NCBI RefSeq assembly: GCF_000004195.4
Contig: NC_030679.2
Location: forward strand, 16,905,212-16,969,211
Length of the DNA: 64,000 bases
Reading direction: 5' to 3'
Source: Xenopus tropicalis
Lineage: Eukaryota; Chordata; Amphibia; Anura; Pipidae
Shown here piece by piece: positions 34,186 through 45,850 of this stretch. The notes below the pieces were generated by a model, which was not told the DNA's origin, searched no databases, and saw nothing but the letters and a program-made list of their open reading frames with translations. How positions within the stretch are numbered: the first letter of the stretch is position 1; each line of letters starts with the position of its first letter. The position numbers and the translations under genes are program-made.

Positions 34186-34590
34186 AGGAGAATGCAAGTC
34201 AAAATTTAAAAAGCATACTGCCCAATAGTCCTCCTATTGTTTAGTACTCAGTCACACTTACTTCACATTTTCTATCTGTTTTCTTGAACAGGCAGCCATC
34301 TTTAAAAAGGTATTCTCCCTTCCTTTCCCTCCTTGCTTCATACTGCACATGTGTTTCATTCCCTCCTCCCCCCCTCTGGCAGATCCGCTTCTGATTGGCT
34401 GGTGGGCATGTGTATCTCAGAACAGGAGACAGGATCAAGTTACACACATGTGCATTGCTAATGAAGGCTACAGGAAGGGGAGAGAGATTTCAATGATGTC
34501 ACTGGGATCTGGGAATTTAGATATGCAGTAAGTACTTAAAAGGAATGCCTTTAAACTTACTTTTAATTTATATTAACCTTTCCTTGTCCT
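34186..34590. mobile_element. T2/Kolobok-type MITE
   Basis: 405 bp, AGGAGAATGCAAGTCAAAATTTAAAAAG ... TTTAATTTATATTAACCTTTCCTTGTCCT with TTAA at 34182-34185 and 34591-34594. The left TTAA is also the end of the preceding element. Confidence 0.82.
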
Positions 34591-34662
34591 TTAAAGAAAA
34601 TAACCTTTTGACTTTTTTGACACTTCCATCAAAAGTAGGAAATCTGAAGGCTGGATTACAAA

Positions 34663-35587
34663 TGTAACACTTGTTTGACTTAGAATAGACAAATCCTGGC
34701 TAGTAGCGTAGTGTAGAGCATGTGTTACATGCGACCCTTAATACTTAGGCATGGGCCTCCGCTAAGTGGGAGATTTATTATGGAGTTGAGGGTGTAGTTG
34801 AACTACAACTAGCTGAGGTTGTGTGGTGCAGAGATGATAAATGGATGCCAGAGGATTCTTATGGTAAACTATAATACAGATTTATTGTTACACACCACAA
34901 GTGTTAAGCAGGGTAATAATATACTCACAAGCAGTTGGTATAGAATGTCACAGTGGTTAGTAGCAGTTGTGACCTATAGGGACAGTGTAGCCCACAATGG
35001 AGATATTCAGAGGTAGTAGCCGGGAGTCCCAAGATGGATGCCCTTTACTGGAACGGATTCCTCCAGCCAACCGTGGTTCAGTGGTAAATACTAGCCTAAA
35101 TCCTTTCTCTTAACTGTGGTCCCTACAGCAAGGCATACAGAGCCTGGGGTAGGCTAAACCCTTAGTGTCTCCTTTGGTGGGGCTAATGGCTGCCCTTTCT
35201 AGCTAAAGCTGACTATGCTCACTTCTCCTAGAGAGTGCTATTAAATATTCTGCTGTGCTTGCTTCTCCTCATTCACGGGGCCCTGTCCCCGCCTTTCAAT
35301 AGGGTAAATGGTCCCCTAGGGTACAAATGGCTTCTGGGGCCTACAGTCTGCTCCCAGGCTCAGATGGAGCTCTGCTTGGGACACAGCATGCAGCCAAAAG
35401 AGGAAGCCACTCCTCCTTGCTAGACACTATATCAGTCTGCAAGGGGAGGGGTCAACCTGTATAAACCTATAGGGAATACAGTTACATAACTGAAACCTGA
35501 GTATAAGGGCTCTGCCCAATAACAGTAAAGATTGTGAAGAGATAGGGGTAAAGCCATAGGGAGCTTAACCCTATGGGTCCCTACATT
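34663..35587 (-). repeat. LTR of an LTR retroelement (probable 3' LTR)
   Basis: TGTAACACTTGTTTGACTTAG ... ATGGGTCCCTACA. The same family forms the solo LTR at 62888-63386. Both contain TTCACGGGGCCCTGTCCCCG, a hairpin-capable block, and the conserved TGCTAGACRCTATATCARTCTGCAA segment. About 400 bp (34810-35205) is absent from the other copy. The orientation given assumes it belongs with the minus-strand ORF at 36487-37488; the inner partner LTR was not found. Confidence 0.7.
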
Positions 35588-36486
35588 CACCCGAGGGAAA
35601 ATTCCATTCCGTCCCGACAATGGTAAATAGAAAAATGAATACACTTTCAAGCCTACTCAGTGCAATGAAATAGTGCAATATAAAGACAGTACCATCACAT
35701 CCGTTTCTGGTATCCTCTCCTGAGGCATACCCGGTACAATGGATAGCTGTAAAAGGAAATTTAAGGCACAAAAAATTTTAACTGTTTCGTTACTAGTTAC
35801 TTGTTTCTGTAAACCATATACATGCATGAGTGTCACAGTGGATCACTCAGGTACTTTAATTAAAGAGATCCTTGAAATACCACCTGGACCTTGTAACAGG
35901 GGTATAACAGGCACAATACTTAGAGAAACCTTGAGTCACCTCCTGGGAGCTATAAACAGGGGTGCTCAGGCACATACTTACACATGGAATCATCCTGCCT
36001 GTAGTCAGGTGTCCCAGGCACATGCTTGGCTGTAAAGAAAGGTTAGAGGGTTCATATAACTGTGGAAACATTCCCCACCCATCAACTTTATTAAGTCCAT
36101 GCCTTCCCACCCTAACCCAGTGTTCGTGAATACCCAACACGCACTCCGTAGGTGTGGAAAAGGCAATGGGTCCTACCCAAGGGTAGGCCGAGGTAGAAGT
36201 TGGAGTGAGGGGCCCAGCAGTCTTTCTGTAACCCAACTATATACAATCTTTACAGTCTCTCCTTGGTAGAGAGCTCCAAACTTGACAATAAAGAAAAACA
36301 AGTCCATCTCTGTGGACATGGAACTGAAGGAGGGTCACATCCTTTGTGGCAGCAAAACCAGCAGTCCTGAAGGTGTGCCCTTAAACATGGTGGGTGTTGC
36401 CCTTATCTTTTTAGGGAAAATCAACCCACCTCCCACCTGGGGGAAAATCCCATCTGTGAAGGGTATCCGAAACCGGCATGGGGTTT
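35588..36486 (-). other. Internal non-coding part of the LTR element
   Basis: Between the LTR and the stop of the minus-strand ORF. No frame longer than ~125 codons and no pol motifs. On the minus strand an AATAAA (within CTTAATAAAGTTG, ~36089) is visible. Repeated CACCTGGACC/CACCTCCTGGGAGC-type segments near 35880-35990 suggest a diverged short duplication. Confidence 0.4.
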
Positions 36487-37488
36487 TCAGTGCATGTTAC
36501 GGCCAAACTTGGCCTTAGTGACTTCATAAGACACATAATAAGTGGGATGTGGTTTGTCTATCTTGCCTCCACTGGGGAGGTCTGACAGCAGACCACAGGA
36601 TCTCACTCTGTGTTTGAGTATGGTACGTCCAAACCACCACTCCCGGGCGATGTTAGCCAGATAGTCAACATCCTGATGTCGTCTCTCAGGGGTTTTAGCC
36701 AGTAGCCCCCCAAATTTGAGTTTCTCACGTCTTGAGATCTCGCCGTACAGCCACTCATCAAGGTGCTTCTCCACTTCGTCGTATACCCACTCTGGAGTGT
36801 AAGGCATATAGAACTGCCATAGTTCATACACTTTGTTGTTGATCAGTCTCTGGACCCGTGACATGGCCATATACTTCTCAGGGTCTGCACGGCCTGAAGC
36901 CACCCAGCACGTGTAGTGAGGAGGTGGAGTATTAGGCAAAACAATGGCACCCTCTGGCCAGCTCTGAGGTGGCCTTAAAGGTGCAGGTTGTTCCTCTCTC
37001 TGTGGAACGGTCTCAGTAGTGCCCCCAAATTCCATTTTGCCCCAATTAGGTTTAGTGTGGCGGCGACGTCCAGGATACTCTACAGGTATCCTAGATCCCG
37101 AGGATGAGGCAGCACTGGCCCCTTCTGTGGTCAAGGATTGGGCCCTCCCTCTGCCGATGGAAATACTTAGGGGCTCCGTCTTATGGGCTAGGTCAGTGTC
37201 CTTTGTGGCCCTATTGTATGGCCAAATGGCTTCCGATTTAGCCACTGAAGGAGCTGCTCTGTGTTCATCATCACTGCTGACGGGTGATAAAAGAACATCC
37301 CCAGATGATTCTGCAACTGGTGGGGTGACAGACCTAACCGGGTCTGCACTGGGGGTTGGTGTGGCAGGGTGTGGTAGTCTGGCAATTGGTGAGGCGCCCT
37401 CTTTGCATGGTGTTGAGGACTCTAACCTCACTGTGGGCCCAACCCAACATGTGTTGGTGCAGCCAGGGCATCTCCCACAGGCTCCCAT
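36487..37488 (-). CDS. Unrecognised 333-aa protein of the LTR element (gag-like?)
   Basis: Intact 333-codon minus-strand frame that I cannot assign. It starts with a cysteine cluster (MGACGRCPGCTNTCW, residues 1-15), continues with a Pro/Ser-rich, probably disordered region (~25-165), then a compact aromatic-rich region (~190-330) with YMAMSRVQRLINNKVYELWQF, WVYDEVEKHLDEWLYG, DYLANIAREWWFG and YYVSYEVTKAKFG. Amino-acid use looks like real coding sequence. A frame joining from upstream (37946-37430) carries more protein-like sequence, so the true protein may start near 37946 or 37673 and pass a frameshift near 37480. Its place next to an LTR suggests a retroelement structural protein, but it shows no capsid or CCHC knuckle signature that I can name. 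Confidence 0.45.
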   Translation of the reverse strand: MGACGRCPGCTNTCWVGPTVRLESSTPCKEGASPIARLPHPATPTPSADPVRSVTPPVAESSGDVLLSPVSSDDEHRAAPSVAKSEAIWPYNRATKDTDLAHKTEPLSISIGRGRAQSLTTEGASAASSSGSRIPVEYPGRRRHTKPNWGKMEFGGTTETVPQREEQPAPLRPPQSWPEGAIVLPNTPPPHYTCWVASGRADPEKYMAMSRVQRLINNKVYELWQFYMPYTPEWVYDEVEKHLDEWLYGEISRREKLKFGGLLAKTPERRHQDVDYLANIAREWWFGRTILKHRVRSCGLLSDLPSGGKIDKPHPTYYVSYEVTKAKFGRNMH

Positions 37489-38216
37489 CTCCCAAGGCTT
37501 GCTCTAACTAAGTTGCAGCAGCCGCTATAGGGTACCAACCAGGTCTCCCCTTCTTCCCCACTCTTTTGGCCAAATGTTCCCAGCAACACATATCGATGCT
37601 GGGGTGTGGGACACCGAACAGAAATTGCACTGTCTGTGGCATCTAGGTTAGGTTGTTGCTTATCTGTAGCGTCGGCCATTTTAGAATAATAAGGGATAGA
37701 GTCCATGGAACAAGTCACTCCGCAGCCACAGCAGTGAATTTTAGACTCCCTTAATAGCTGGTCCCATAGCGCTATGGCGGCCCTTAGGCAGCCCTGGGGA
37801 TCAATTATTAGCTGCCGGGTTTGAATCAGTCTCTGGCAGACTAGAGGTGAGGTTTTTCTCCAAGGCCCAGCCGGGTCCCTGGCAGAGTACGGCCTTCTGG
37901 TGTAGTGCCGTTCAATCCCTACTGCAGCCGCAGGTAGGGTAGGCAATGTGGATGGGAATCCCCTTTACAGACAGCCCAGGCCGCAGCCGCTGGTCCTGGT
38001 GCTGCTGAAGTCCCAGTTCCAGCAAGTCCTCTCTGCGTTCGCAGGTAGGGTAGGACACTGGGTAAGCTCTTAGATAATTTCTGAGTGCTTTTAAGTGATT
38101 GCAGCCGAGTACCGCTTTTGCAGTGCAGGAGCTGTAGTATGGCCGTCTGTTTGCTTCAGATGCGAGGCACAAGATGGCCGCCGTGACGTACGTCTCGGAC
38201 AACGGCCGCTAAAGTC
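37430..38216 (-). other. Upstream coding-like part of the same LTR element
   Basis: The minus-strand frame from 37946 includes LIIDPQGCLRAAIALWDQLL and a CCGCGVTC cysteine pair cluster, then ATG at ~37681 (MADATDKQQPNLD), and runs to 37428 overlapping the 333-aa frame. Upstream 38202-37912 is another open frame. The 38160-38216 end is CpG-rich (CGTACGTCACGGCGGCC). Probably 5' leader plus N-terminal part of the element's first gene. Confidence 0.35.
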
Positions 38217-38374
38217 TCACAGTCAGGGGACCCCATGAAAGAGAGGCCTGGAATTAAAAGTATTATTTGTGGGTCACAAAAGTCATGGGGCTTTTGGGGA
38301 GTTTGGGCAAGATTAGGGAATTTAAGGAGGGGGGCCCAGAATTATTAATAAGTGCCCAGGCCCTGTGTACCTTG

Positions 38375-38990
38375 TTACCATGTTATCATGAGGGTTGCTT
38401 CACTATAGTTTGACATCTCTTCTTTTTGGTCTAGAATAGTTGCTTGGGATACAGCTTTTACAAAAAAGGCAAGTACAGTCACTGTGGTTATGGGTACAAA
38501 GATACACAGGAACCAAGGAAGAGAAGTCCAGAAAGAGTGGGTTCCTATAACCCTAGCTAGCCTGCATTAGGAATTATAATAGCCATAATATAAAATAAAG
38601 CCAAAGGAGTTAAGAATTTAATTGCCCTTTAAGTTGCTTGGCCTGGGCCAAAACTAGCTGATACAGGACTGAGTCATTTGTACTTGTGCTATCGGGAAGA
38701 GTTAAAAGCAATCCTAATCTTGCGGCAGAGACGCCACGTACACCAGTGCACATCACAATTATAACCCTGCCATTTGGTTCTGTTTACTAGATGGGAAGGG
38801 AACTCCAGGCCAAAGCTGGAAAGATTTCTTCTCTGCCACGTCCTCAGCCCAATCAGGTCTTTGCTGTCTGCTATGTAACCAAGCTCTAGCCCAGATGTTT
38901 TTTGTCTTGTAGAGACATGTAGCAGCAGCTGCTGCCTTCCTGCTAGGGAGACAAACGCAACCTATCCCTGATATCATCTATCTGATTCCC
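38375..38990 (-). pseudogene. Possible retroviral envelope C-terminus, decayed
   Basis: The minus-strand frame 38530-38375 reads W-T-S-L-P-W, then a ~19-residue hydrophobic segment (LCIFVPITTVTVLAFFV), a short polar tail with a YSEATL motif and a TAA at 38377-38375. This is the layout of a retroviral transmembrane-subunit end. Upstream to 38990 the frames are coding-like but broken by several stops. Identification is by layout only. Confidence 0.35.
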
Positions 38991-40569
38991 CACTCTTAAA
39001 GAAACCAGAGGATGTTGAAAAATGTATCTTTCCTGATGGTGTGAACTTTAACTCCCTGAATCATATGCCAGCTATTTTTTTGTTTGCAATAGCAAAGCTA
39101 AAAAATTATTGGACCCACAGCCACTAGCCATTAGACCCTGCCACTTCTAAACCATAAATAAACCATCAATAATCATTGTGCTCCACACAGTGAACTACCA
39201 TTCCCAGAATACAGAATATTGTCAAGCATTAAAGCATGCTAGGAACAGTGATCCTACAACATCAGGGTCGACATCCCATCTAAAGCTGTGCATCAATCAG
39301 GAACCAAAGGGCATCCTAGCAGCTGGTAGCTCTTATTACTCTGTTGCTGCACCCAAAACTGGCTACAGTGTCAAGATGTGGAACCTTGTGCCCACCAGTG
39401 GACCTGACCTTAAAGGGCTTGCTAACATTGATGATAACATGCCCCACCCACACCCTCTGCCACAATGGCATCCACCCCTCCTCTCCACAAACCTTACTAG
39501 ATGCACATACCCTAGCCAACCTCTCCAACAATAACATACACCACCCAACCCTGCTTCCACCACAAGGACATCTGCCCCTGCCTTCCACAAACCCTGCCCT
39601 ATGTACATACCCCTGACAAACTCAAGTAATGAAACATGTTGGTAGGGCCACTGGGATTTCTCTTAGTTTCCCAGTAGCCCAGTTCGACTCGAGCTAAGAT
39701 TCAGAGTTATAGCAACTGAGACCAATGTAGAATATATGTATAACACAAAATCACCAGTCAGTTCCCGTACTGGGCCCTGAAGCAGGCTCCCCAGCAGCTG
39801 CAGAGTCTGCTTCCTCTATTGTTATGCCCCTGCATTTAGCTCTGCCAGGGACAGAAAGGTTCAGCAGTGCTCTTTGTGTTCATCTAGAGAACAAAACTTC
39901 CTGCCAAAAGTATAATTCTGCTTTTTATCCTCACCAGTTAGGCAAAGTAAGGCATGTTATTCTACATTTGAGCATCTAAGGCACCTACCTGCTAGGGTCA
40001 GGATGCAGTTCACTGAGAATGCAATAGAGCATTCTCAGAATTTACCAAAACTGCTTTCCTGTCCATTGCCTATTTTGTGTGGTACAGCTATAGGCAGTGC
40101 AGCAGCAGCTGCCAAAAATTGCCCTGTGCTTCCTGCTCCTTTATTGCACAGACGCTGCACCTGTTTCACTCAGGTATTTTATAAAGCTCATTGTATACGT
40201 ACTTCCTAACCCAAACTGAATCTCATTAGAATCATATTAAGACCTTTAGCACAATAATGTAGTTCAGTCATATCAGATTTCTAGGCTGTAGAATAAGCTT
40301 TTCTCAGTAATGCTACTCACTGGCTGGATTTAGGGATCTCCTTATTCATGCGCAGGTGAACTGCTGATTGATTATTTTCTGCCAAGGTAAAAATCCACCT
40401 TGTGTGGCCATTGTGTTCTAGACCTATAGTAAAGTTAAACAGGAAACTCTACTTTAAACAATTCAATGATTGTAAGACAGAAACCTCAATTAACTGAAGC
40501 AATTATTTTTTCTATTATAGGATAAAATACAAGCAAAAAATACTAATGCAAACTTTTTTATTTTAATAA
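38991..40569. other. Intergenic, no gene recognised
   Basis: 39430-39620 is C-rich with two diverged ~100-bp units (CTCCACAAACC..., TTCCACAAACC...). The Pro-rich frames there are not convincing. Nothing else is supported. Confidence 0.4.
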
Positions 40570-40641
40570 AATGAAATTCAAGCAAGGTCCTGTTTGCAAA
40601 TAAAGCCTTATTTGCAAACAGGACCTTGCTTGAATTTCATT
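40570..40641. repeat. Perfect palindrome, 34-bp arms, 4-nt loop
   Basis: Arm 40570-40603 (AATGAAATTCAAGCAAGGTC...), loop AGCC, and exact complement 40608-40641. No flanking duplication seen. It would form a fully paired hairpin in DNA or RNA. Confidence 0.92.
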
Positions 40642-40822
40642 ACGATCTAGAAGGGCTATAGCTGCCAATAAAACATTAGAATATGTTATTCTAACAGTGG
40701 TAGATCCAGGCCCGGATTTGTGGTGAGGCCCTTGGTAGATCAATGAAATTTAGCTGTTGATTGGTTTACCATAGGATATTGCATGTTTTTCAACCTGCCT
40801 AGTTGCATTACCTGGTAATAGT

Positions 40823-40971
40823 GGGGGTCATTTATAAAGACTGGGCACATTTTCCCCTGGACAGTAACCCATAGCACCAACCAATTGTTAGATTTTTCCA
40901 GCCAGCTGCAGGTTGAACACTGAAAGCAATCATCCGATTGCAAATTTGTCCAGTCTTTATAAATGACCCCC
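40823..40971. mobile_element. 149-bp MITE with perfect 22-bp inverted ends
   Basis: Ends GGGGGTCATTTATAAAGACTGG and the exact complement; similarity extends imperfectly to ~36 bp inward. No clear target duplication. Confidence 0.8.
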
Positions 40972-41638
40972 GGTGTCTCCTGACCAGTGCAGTAGTCTTT
41001 TGTAAGCCCCTCATTCCCCCTCCATTTCTAAAAATGAAGGGGATTTGGCACTGAAGTAGCTAGGCCCAATCCGCCATATATCCACCATTTTGTCCAGTAC
41101 TGCTCAAGCTAGTTCACAGTAGATGGCCACACATCTGCCTGTCTAAATGCACTAGGGTGCAACCACCCCAGATAAGGCTAGTTATATGTAATGTTTATCT
41201 ATCTTTTGGGGCAACTAGACATAGGGCATTTTTACGTGTTGAAAAATTGTTTCAAGATTGAATTATACTGAAATCACCTGACAAACAAACTGCATATAAC
41301 TAGAGTATATTTTCCCTTTTCTCTTCCCTTCTAAAAGATTCAGTTATTCTTGTTTATTCCCAGCTAATAACTAATATTACTTTTTCTCCCTGAATTCAAA
41401 CTGTTTAAGGTGTATTCTTTCCATGGCCATGGGCTGAATTGGAGCTTCACTGCTCGTCTGCTGCATGTTTATTAGAGTATTATTGCATTCCTGAATAAGA
41501 ACAATTTCCCTGAGTCTGCACTTTAGGAAATACATGCCCTGAGGGCAAGGTTTTGTAGCACAGACTGCAAAAATATAGTGGAAATATACTAACTGCAATA
41601 AATATGCTGCCAATCACTGATAAATTACTGTTGAAATT

Positions 41639-41674
<36 letters not shown>

Positions 41675-43872
41675 TATACACACACATATATAATCTGATT
41701 ACCAGCATGAATATGTCTGCATATGTATAATTTACTTACTCTAATTTACAAAAAAAACATTGACTCCTCTGTATTGTTCTGTTTGTTCAACTGACTGGTC
41801 AAATGATCATAACAGTAGGAAGTTCAATCAGGACAGATAATATTTGATCCCAGATGATTGCAGGATTATCTGTCTAAACAGCTACCCCTGCTGCAGCTCA
41901 GGGGAAGGAAGTAAAGTTACAACACTAACCGTAAATTTGTCTACCCTGTAGACAGTAGCACTCCATAGGAGCCACATAGGAGTTAAAACTGGGGGAACTC
42001 AAGGGTCCCAGAAAAGTGTGATAGTGCTAGTACTAGATTTCACCATAATAGAGCAACATCCCATCTGCCATCAGTCTAAAGATCCAGTATTATATGATCA
42101 TTACCCAATTTTTCCAGCTTGTGGGTGACCATATTGGGCACCTGGCCTAATGATTGGGTCTTAATGCCAATTAAAGTTCAGCGTAATATTCCCAGCACCC
42201 ACCTGCAGCTGAGGGTTCAATGCTATTTTTAATAATAGCCATGCAAGACTCTTTTTGGCTGGGACTAATACTACAGGCCTTGTGTACTGCCTTTTTTTCT
42301 CAAATATTCCATGCCAAGTCACACTTCTACTGCTTCACTTGTACCAGTCCAGACAAACAACTTTATCCAAATGCCACACACCCATTTCCTCACTTACTGA
42401 CTTTCTTTAAGAGGGCTCTGTGGATTGCTCTTGTCTGAAGGCATTTTTGGCAGAGTTCTCAGGACAGGATCAGGAGGAGGGGGCAGGATGGGGTTAGGAC
42501 AGCCTACCATTTAGAGAAAAAAAAAAGAATGAGAAAGGCAGACGTCCCAGTCCCACCCACCCCTATTTGTGCTCTCTGCTAACCTATTCTGTAACTTTCA
42601 GATTTCTCTAGACCATCTAGGAGCCTGAAGCTCTCTCCTCTGCTCCGAGGTACAGTATCAGCTATGATTTCTTTCCCTTTAGAAATAAACTAGCTCAACT
42701 GCCTAAGGACCTTGCTTTCTAATCTATATATATCTAATTTATTAAATATCTAATATCTAATTTAATAATACCCCTCCCCAATCTTAAAGAGTGAGAAATT
42801 TCTTGTGCTAAGGATGTTGATAAATCTCCTTAATCCTTCCTGAGACTGAAAGGCATATAATTAGCTATTAAAGTATATATATAATAAAAAGTTGTAGAAC
42901 TCTGGGATTTGTAGTTTTATCACTTAACCCTAACTGGAATGCGAATCATCCACTTAAGAACATACTCGTTAGCACTTATGGTTGTTTATCCTTTATGATG
43001 ATAGGTCATTGGACATTCAACCTATCTTGTCTAGCAATCAGTTCCCTGTTTAAAATTGCTATGCAATTATTTCCTGAATAGCTTTGTTATCCCTAAATGA
43101 GAATTGGGTGGTGCATCCTTTTAAAGCCCTCTAAGACTTATTATAGAGTATATATACATATTTCTATAAACAACTGATACAAATCAGTTATATAAAGAGC
43201 AACCCATAAATAAGATATCTTGTAGCTATCAACTTTTTAAGCCCCAGATTTCTACGCGATAATCCCCTTTCCCTATATCTCATTACCATTCTTCTAGATA
43301 ATGCAATGAATTACAGAAATGACCTCTTAAATAAGTTTTCCTTTAAACATGCTATTCAATGTAGGGACAGGGAAGCTGCAATGTTATCATAGGAATGCAT
43401 AATGCAATACGATTGACATGTTCTGGCAAGAGTAATAAGCCAGTGATACATTCCTCATGATAGCCTGTAGTTATAATTCTGTTTTTGCCCCCCCCCACCA
43501 GTTAACCAGGTATTACTGTTAGTTATATATTAAAAGTAGGATACTAATTGTATGATACTAACAAAATGAATACTCTATGGAACTATGGAAGAGTAAAAAC
43601 ATTCAATCCTATGTTAATTTATCCCAACTGATACTAATATGAATCCCAGCCTAGGTAGCTGCTCTGCAGAGCAGTTTGGGTTAATCCTAGTGTTGTCTTG
43701 TTAAGAGCTTTGCATGGTTTATCACACCTCTCTCCATGTAGCATGGACGTAAATAAGGTTAATTATAGATGATGGTACAAAGTGTACCTCATTTGTATTA
43801 TTTTTATGTTGTGAACTACAGTGCCTAGACAATATTGGTTGTATCATGAATTTTTTACTGGCCTTTGCAGTG
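40972..43872. other. Intergenic, no gene recognised
   Basis: No exon-like frames. An AT dinucleotide run lies at 41643-41672. 42515-42525 is a short A run. Otherwise unique-looking A/T-rich sequence. Confidence 0.4.
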
Positions 43873-43884
43873 TATATATTTATT

Positions 43885-43958
<74 letters not shown>
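43873..43958. repeat. (TA)n microsatellite
   Basis: About 80 bp of nearly pure TA, the longest simple repeat of the window. Confidence 0.95.
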
Positions 43959-43964
<6 letters not shown>

Positions 43965-45220
43965 ATATATTAGAGACTGCAATAAAATATCTTTATTGGG
44001 ACCCACAGTATAACATCTCAAGCGGTTAGTAGATTGAATTGTCAGTGCTCAGCGTGTCCCTCTAGCAGAAAGGGGGGTTTAACACATCTATTGTCTGCCA
44101 CATAAGCAGAAAATGGGGGATGGGAGGATTAGAGAAAAGAAAGGAGGGGAAGTGGGGGGTGATGTTATATGGGAGAGAGAGACAACTTTTCCAAGGGACT
44201 GCTCCACTCTGCCTGGCTTCATTCAAGCATTACTCAGGCAGTCAGGAATGCCCGCAGTTATGGGAACAGAATCAGGTGTCCACTACAGGCTTCTGCGGGT
44301 CTGGGCCTTATCTGTTCAGAACACAAAAGACAATGTTTTTCTAAGTAACTTTTCAATATATGTTCAATAAAAAGTTGAACTGGTCTTTTTTTTATTTGTT
44401 CTGATTCTTGAAACAATGTTGGCTTTTGGTACACTGATTTAGGAGTCACAACCTGAAGAGATTATAAATATCACTTACAATAACAACTAATCATTTATCC
44501 ACCATTTAACCACTGCAACTTTTATTCATTTATTCTGGAAAGTTGCTTAGAACTACATTTTCTTTAATTAATCTCATAATTTTTCTTCATTTTCTGCTCT
44601 TTCTAGTTTCATTGGTTATGGTTTTTTTTGTTTCAGTTTGCATAACTTCAAATAATGTATGTTAAATGTGTTCAGTCTCTAGCAACTCAGTAGTTTGCAG
44701 TGAATGGTACTTGATGAATTGTTGCTATGGATCAGAACTGGAATAAATATTGAATCTTGTATTAAAGGACAAGGCAAGCTCAATTCACTGGGGGCTTATA
44801 GTCAGTCGCTTATAGATCGGCCAATGAAATATCCTCAATTATTGGTTAGTCCAGTTTGTGTTTGTCCACAGAAGCAGTTGGATTTTACACCCTTTGGGAG
44901 GATATGATTCCAGCTCTTCACCCTCCCCTGATAAAGACTGTTACAAAGGGTCCTTGGCCCTATGATATCTCTATTTGTAGCAAAGGGAGCAAATGGCTAC
45001 TTGTTAAGTAGCCAGGGTAAAGAACAACAAGTCTCTACTGGCAAAGTATATTAAAAGAAGCACTATTCTTTTAATTTGAAGGGGAATGTTAACCCTGAAA
45101 ATAAATGTACCTAATAAAATTATACTTTCTCAATATACATGCTGAGTGGCTTTAAAATTATTTGCAACTGAAAGTAGTATTGGTCTGCCTCTGCACTCCT
45201 GATTCAGACTCTTAAAAATT
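43959..45220. other. Intergenic, no gene recognised
   Basis: Contains a TTAAAGGACAAGGCAAGCTCAATTCACTGGGGG segment near 44763, typical of the left part of a frog TTAA-type MITE; the matching right end was not found. Confidence 0.35.
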
Positions 45221-45224
45221 GCAA

Positions 45225-45850
45225 ATGTATGTATGTATGTATATGTATGTATATTTTTATTTATAAAGCGCTACTTATGTACGCAGCGCTGTACAGTAGA
45301 ATACATTAATACAAACAGGGGGTTAATAAGATAATAATAGATAAATACAAAGTATAACAATAAATACAAATAAATACAAGATACAGTTGCAATAAGTTAA
45401 GAGTCAAAGACACAAGAGGATGGAGGTCCCTGCCCCGTAGAGCTTACAATCTAGATGGGAGGGTAACTTACAGATACAAATAGGCAAATATAAGTGCTGT
45501 AGGTCACAGTGGGTGACACTACAATATAAGTGCTATTTCCCAGATCAGGTGCTGGGTGAGTGCTCCAAAAGGTAGTCTTTAAGTTTAAAAGACTGGGGGA
45601 GGATTCTCTCCGGAGGAAATCAGGGAGGGGCATTCCAAATGTAAGGAAAGGTACAGTAGTAGTGGGGGGCGCAACCAAACGATTGCTCTGCGAGGAACGA
45701 AGGAGTCGGCCAGGAACGTACGGAGTAATGGAGACACAAGGGAAGAGATGTAGTGAGGAGCAGAGGAATGGAGGGCTTTGAAGGTTAAAAGAAGGAGTTT
45801 GTAAGATATTCTTTGTTTAATTGGAAGCCACGATAAGGACTTTAACAAGG
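45225..45850 (-). mobile_element. LINE 3' end fragment
   Basis: The minus-strand frame 45848-45585 has LSWLPIKQRISYKLLLLTFKALHSSAP, the C-terminal signature of many CR1/L2/Rex-type LINE polymerases. It is followed (minus sense) by a 3'UTR with GTAAGCTCTACGGGGCAGGGACC and ends in GCGCTTTATAAATAAA plus (ATACATAC)n. Strongly 5'-truncated; the polymerase core is absent. Confidence 0.75.

Noticed and set aside
37019..37507. 162-aa plus-strand ORF
   Set aside because: Antisense shadow of the 333-aa minus-strand frame.
39178..39616. 118-aa and 90-aa Pro/His-rich frames as a gene
   Set aside because: Low-complexity C-rich diverged repeat units; frames overlap on both strands.
44113..44370. Two overlapping 74-85-aa ORFs
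   Set aside because: Overlap in different frames, no motif; chance frames in G-rich sequence.
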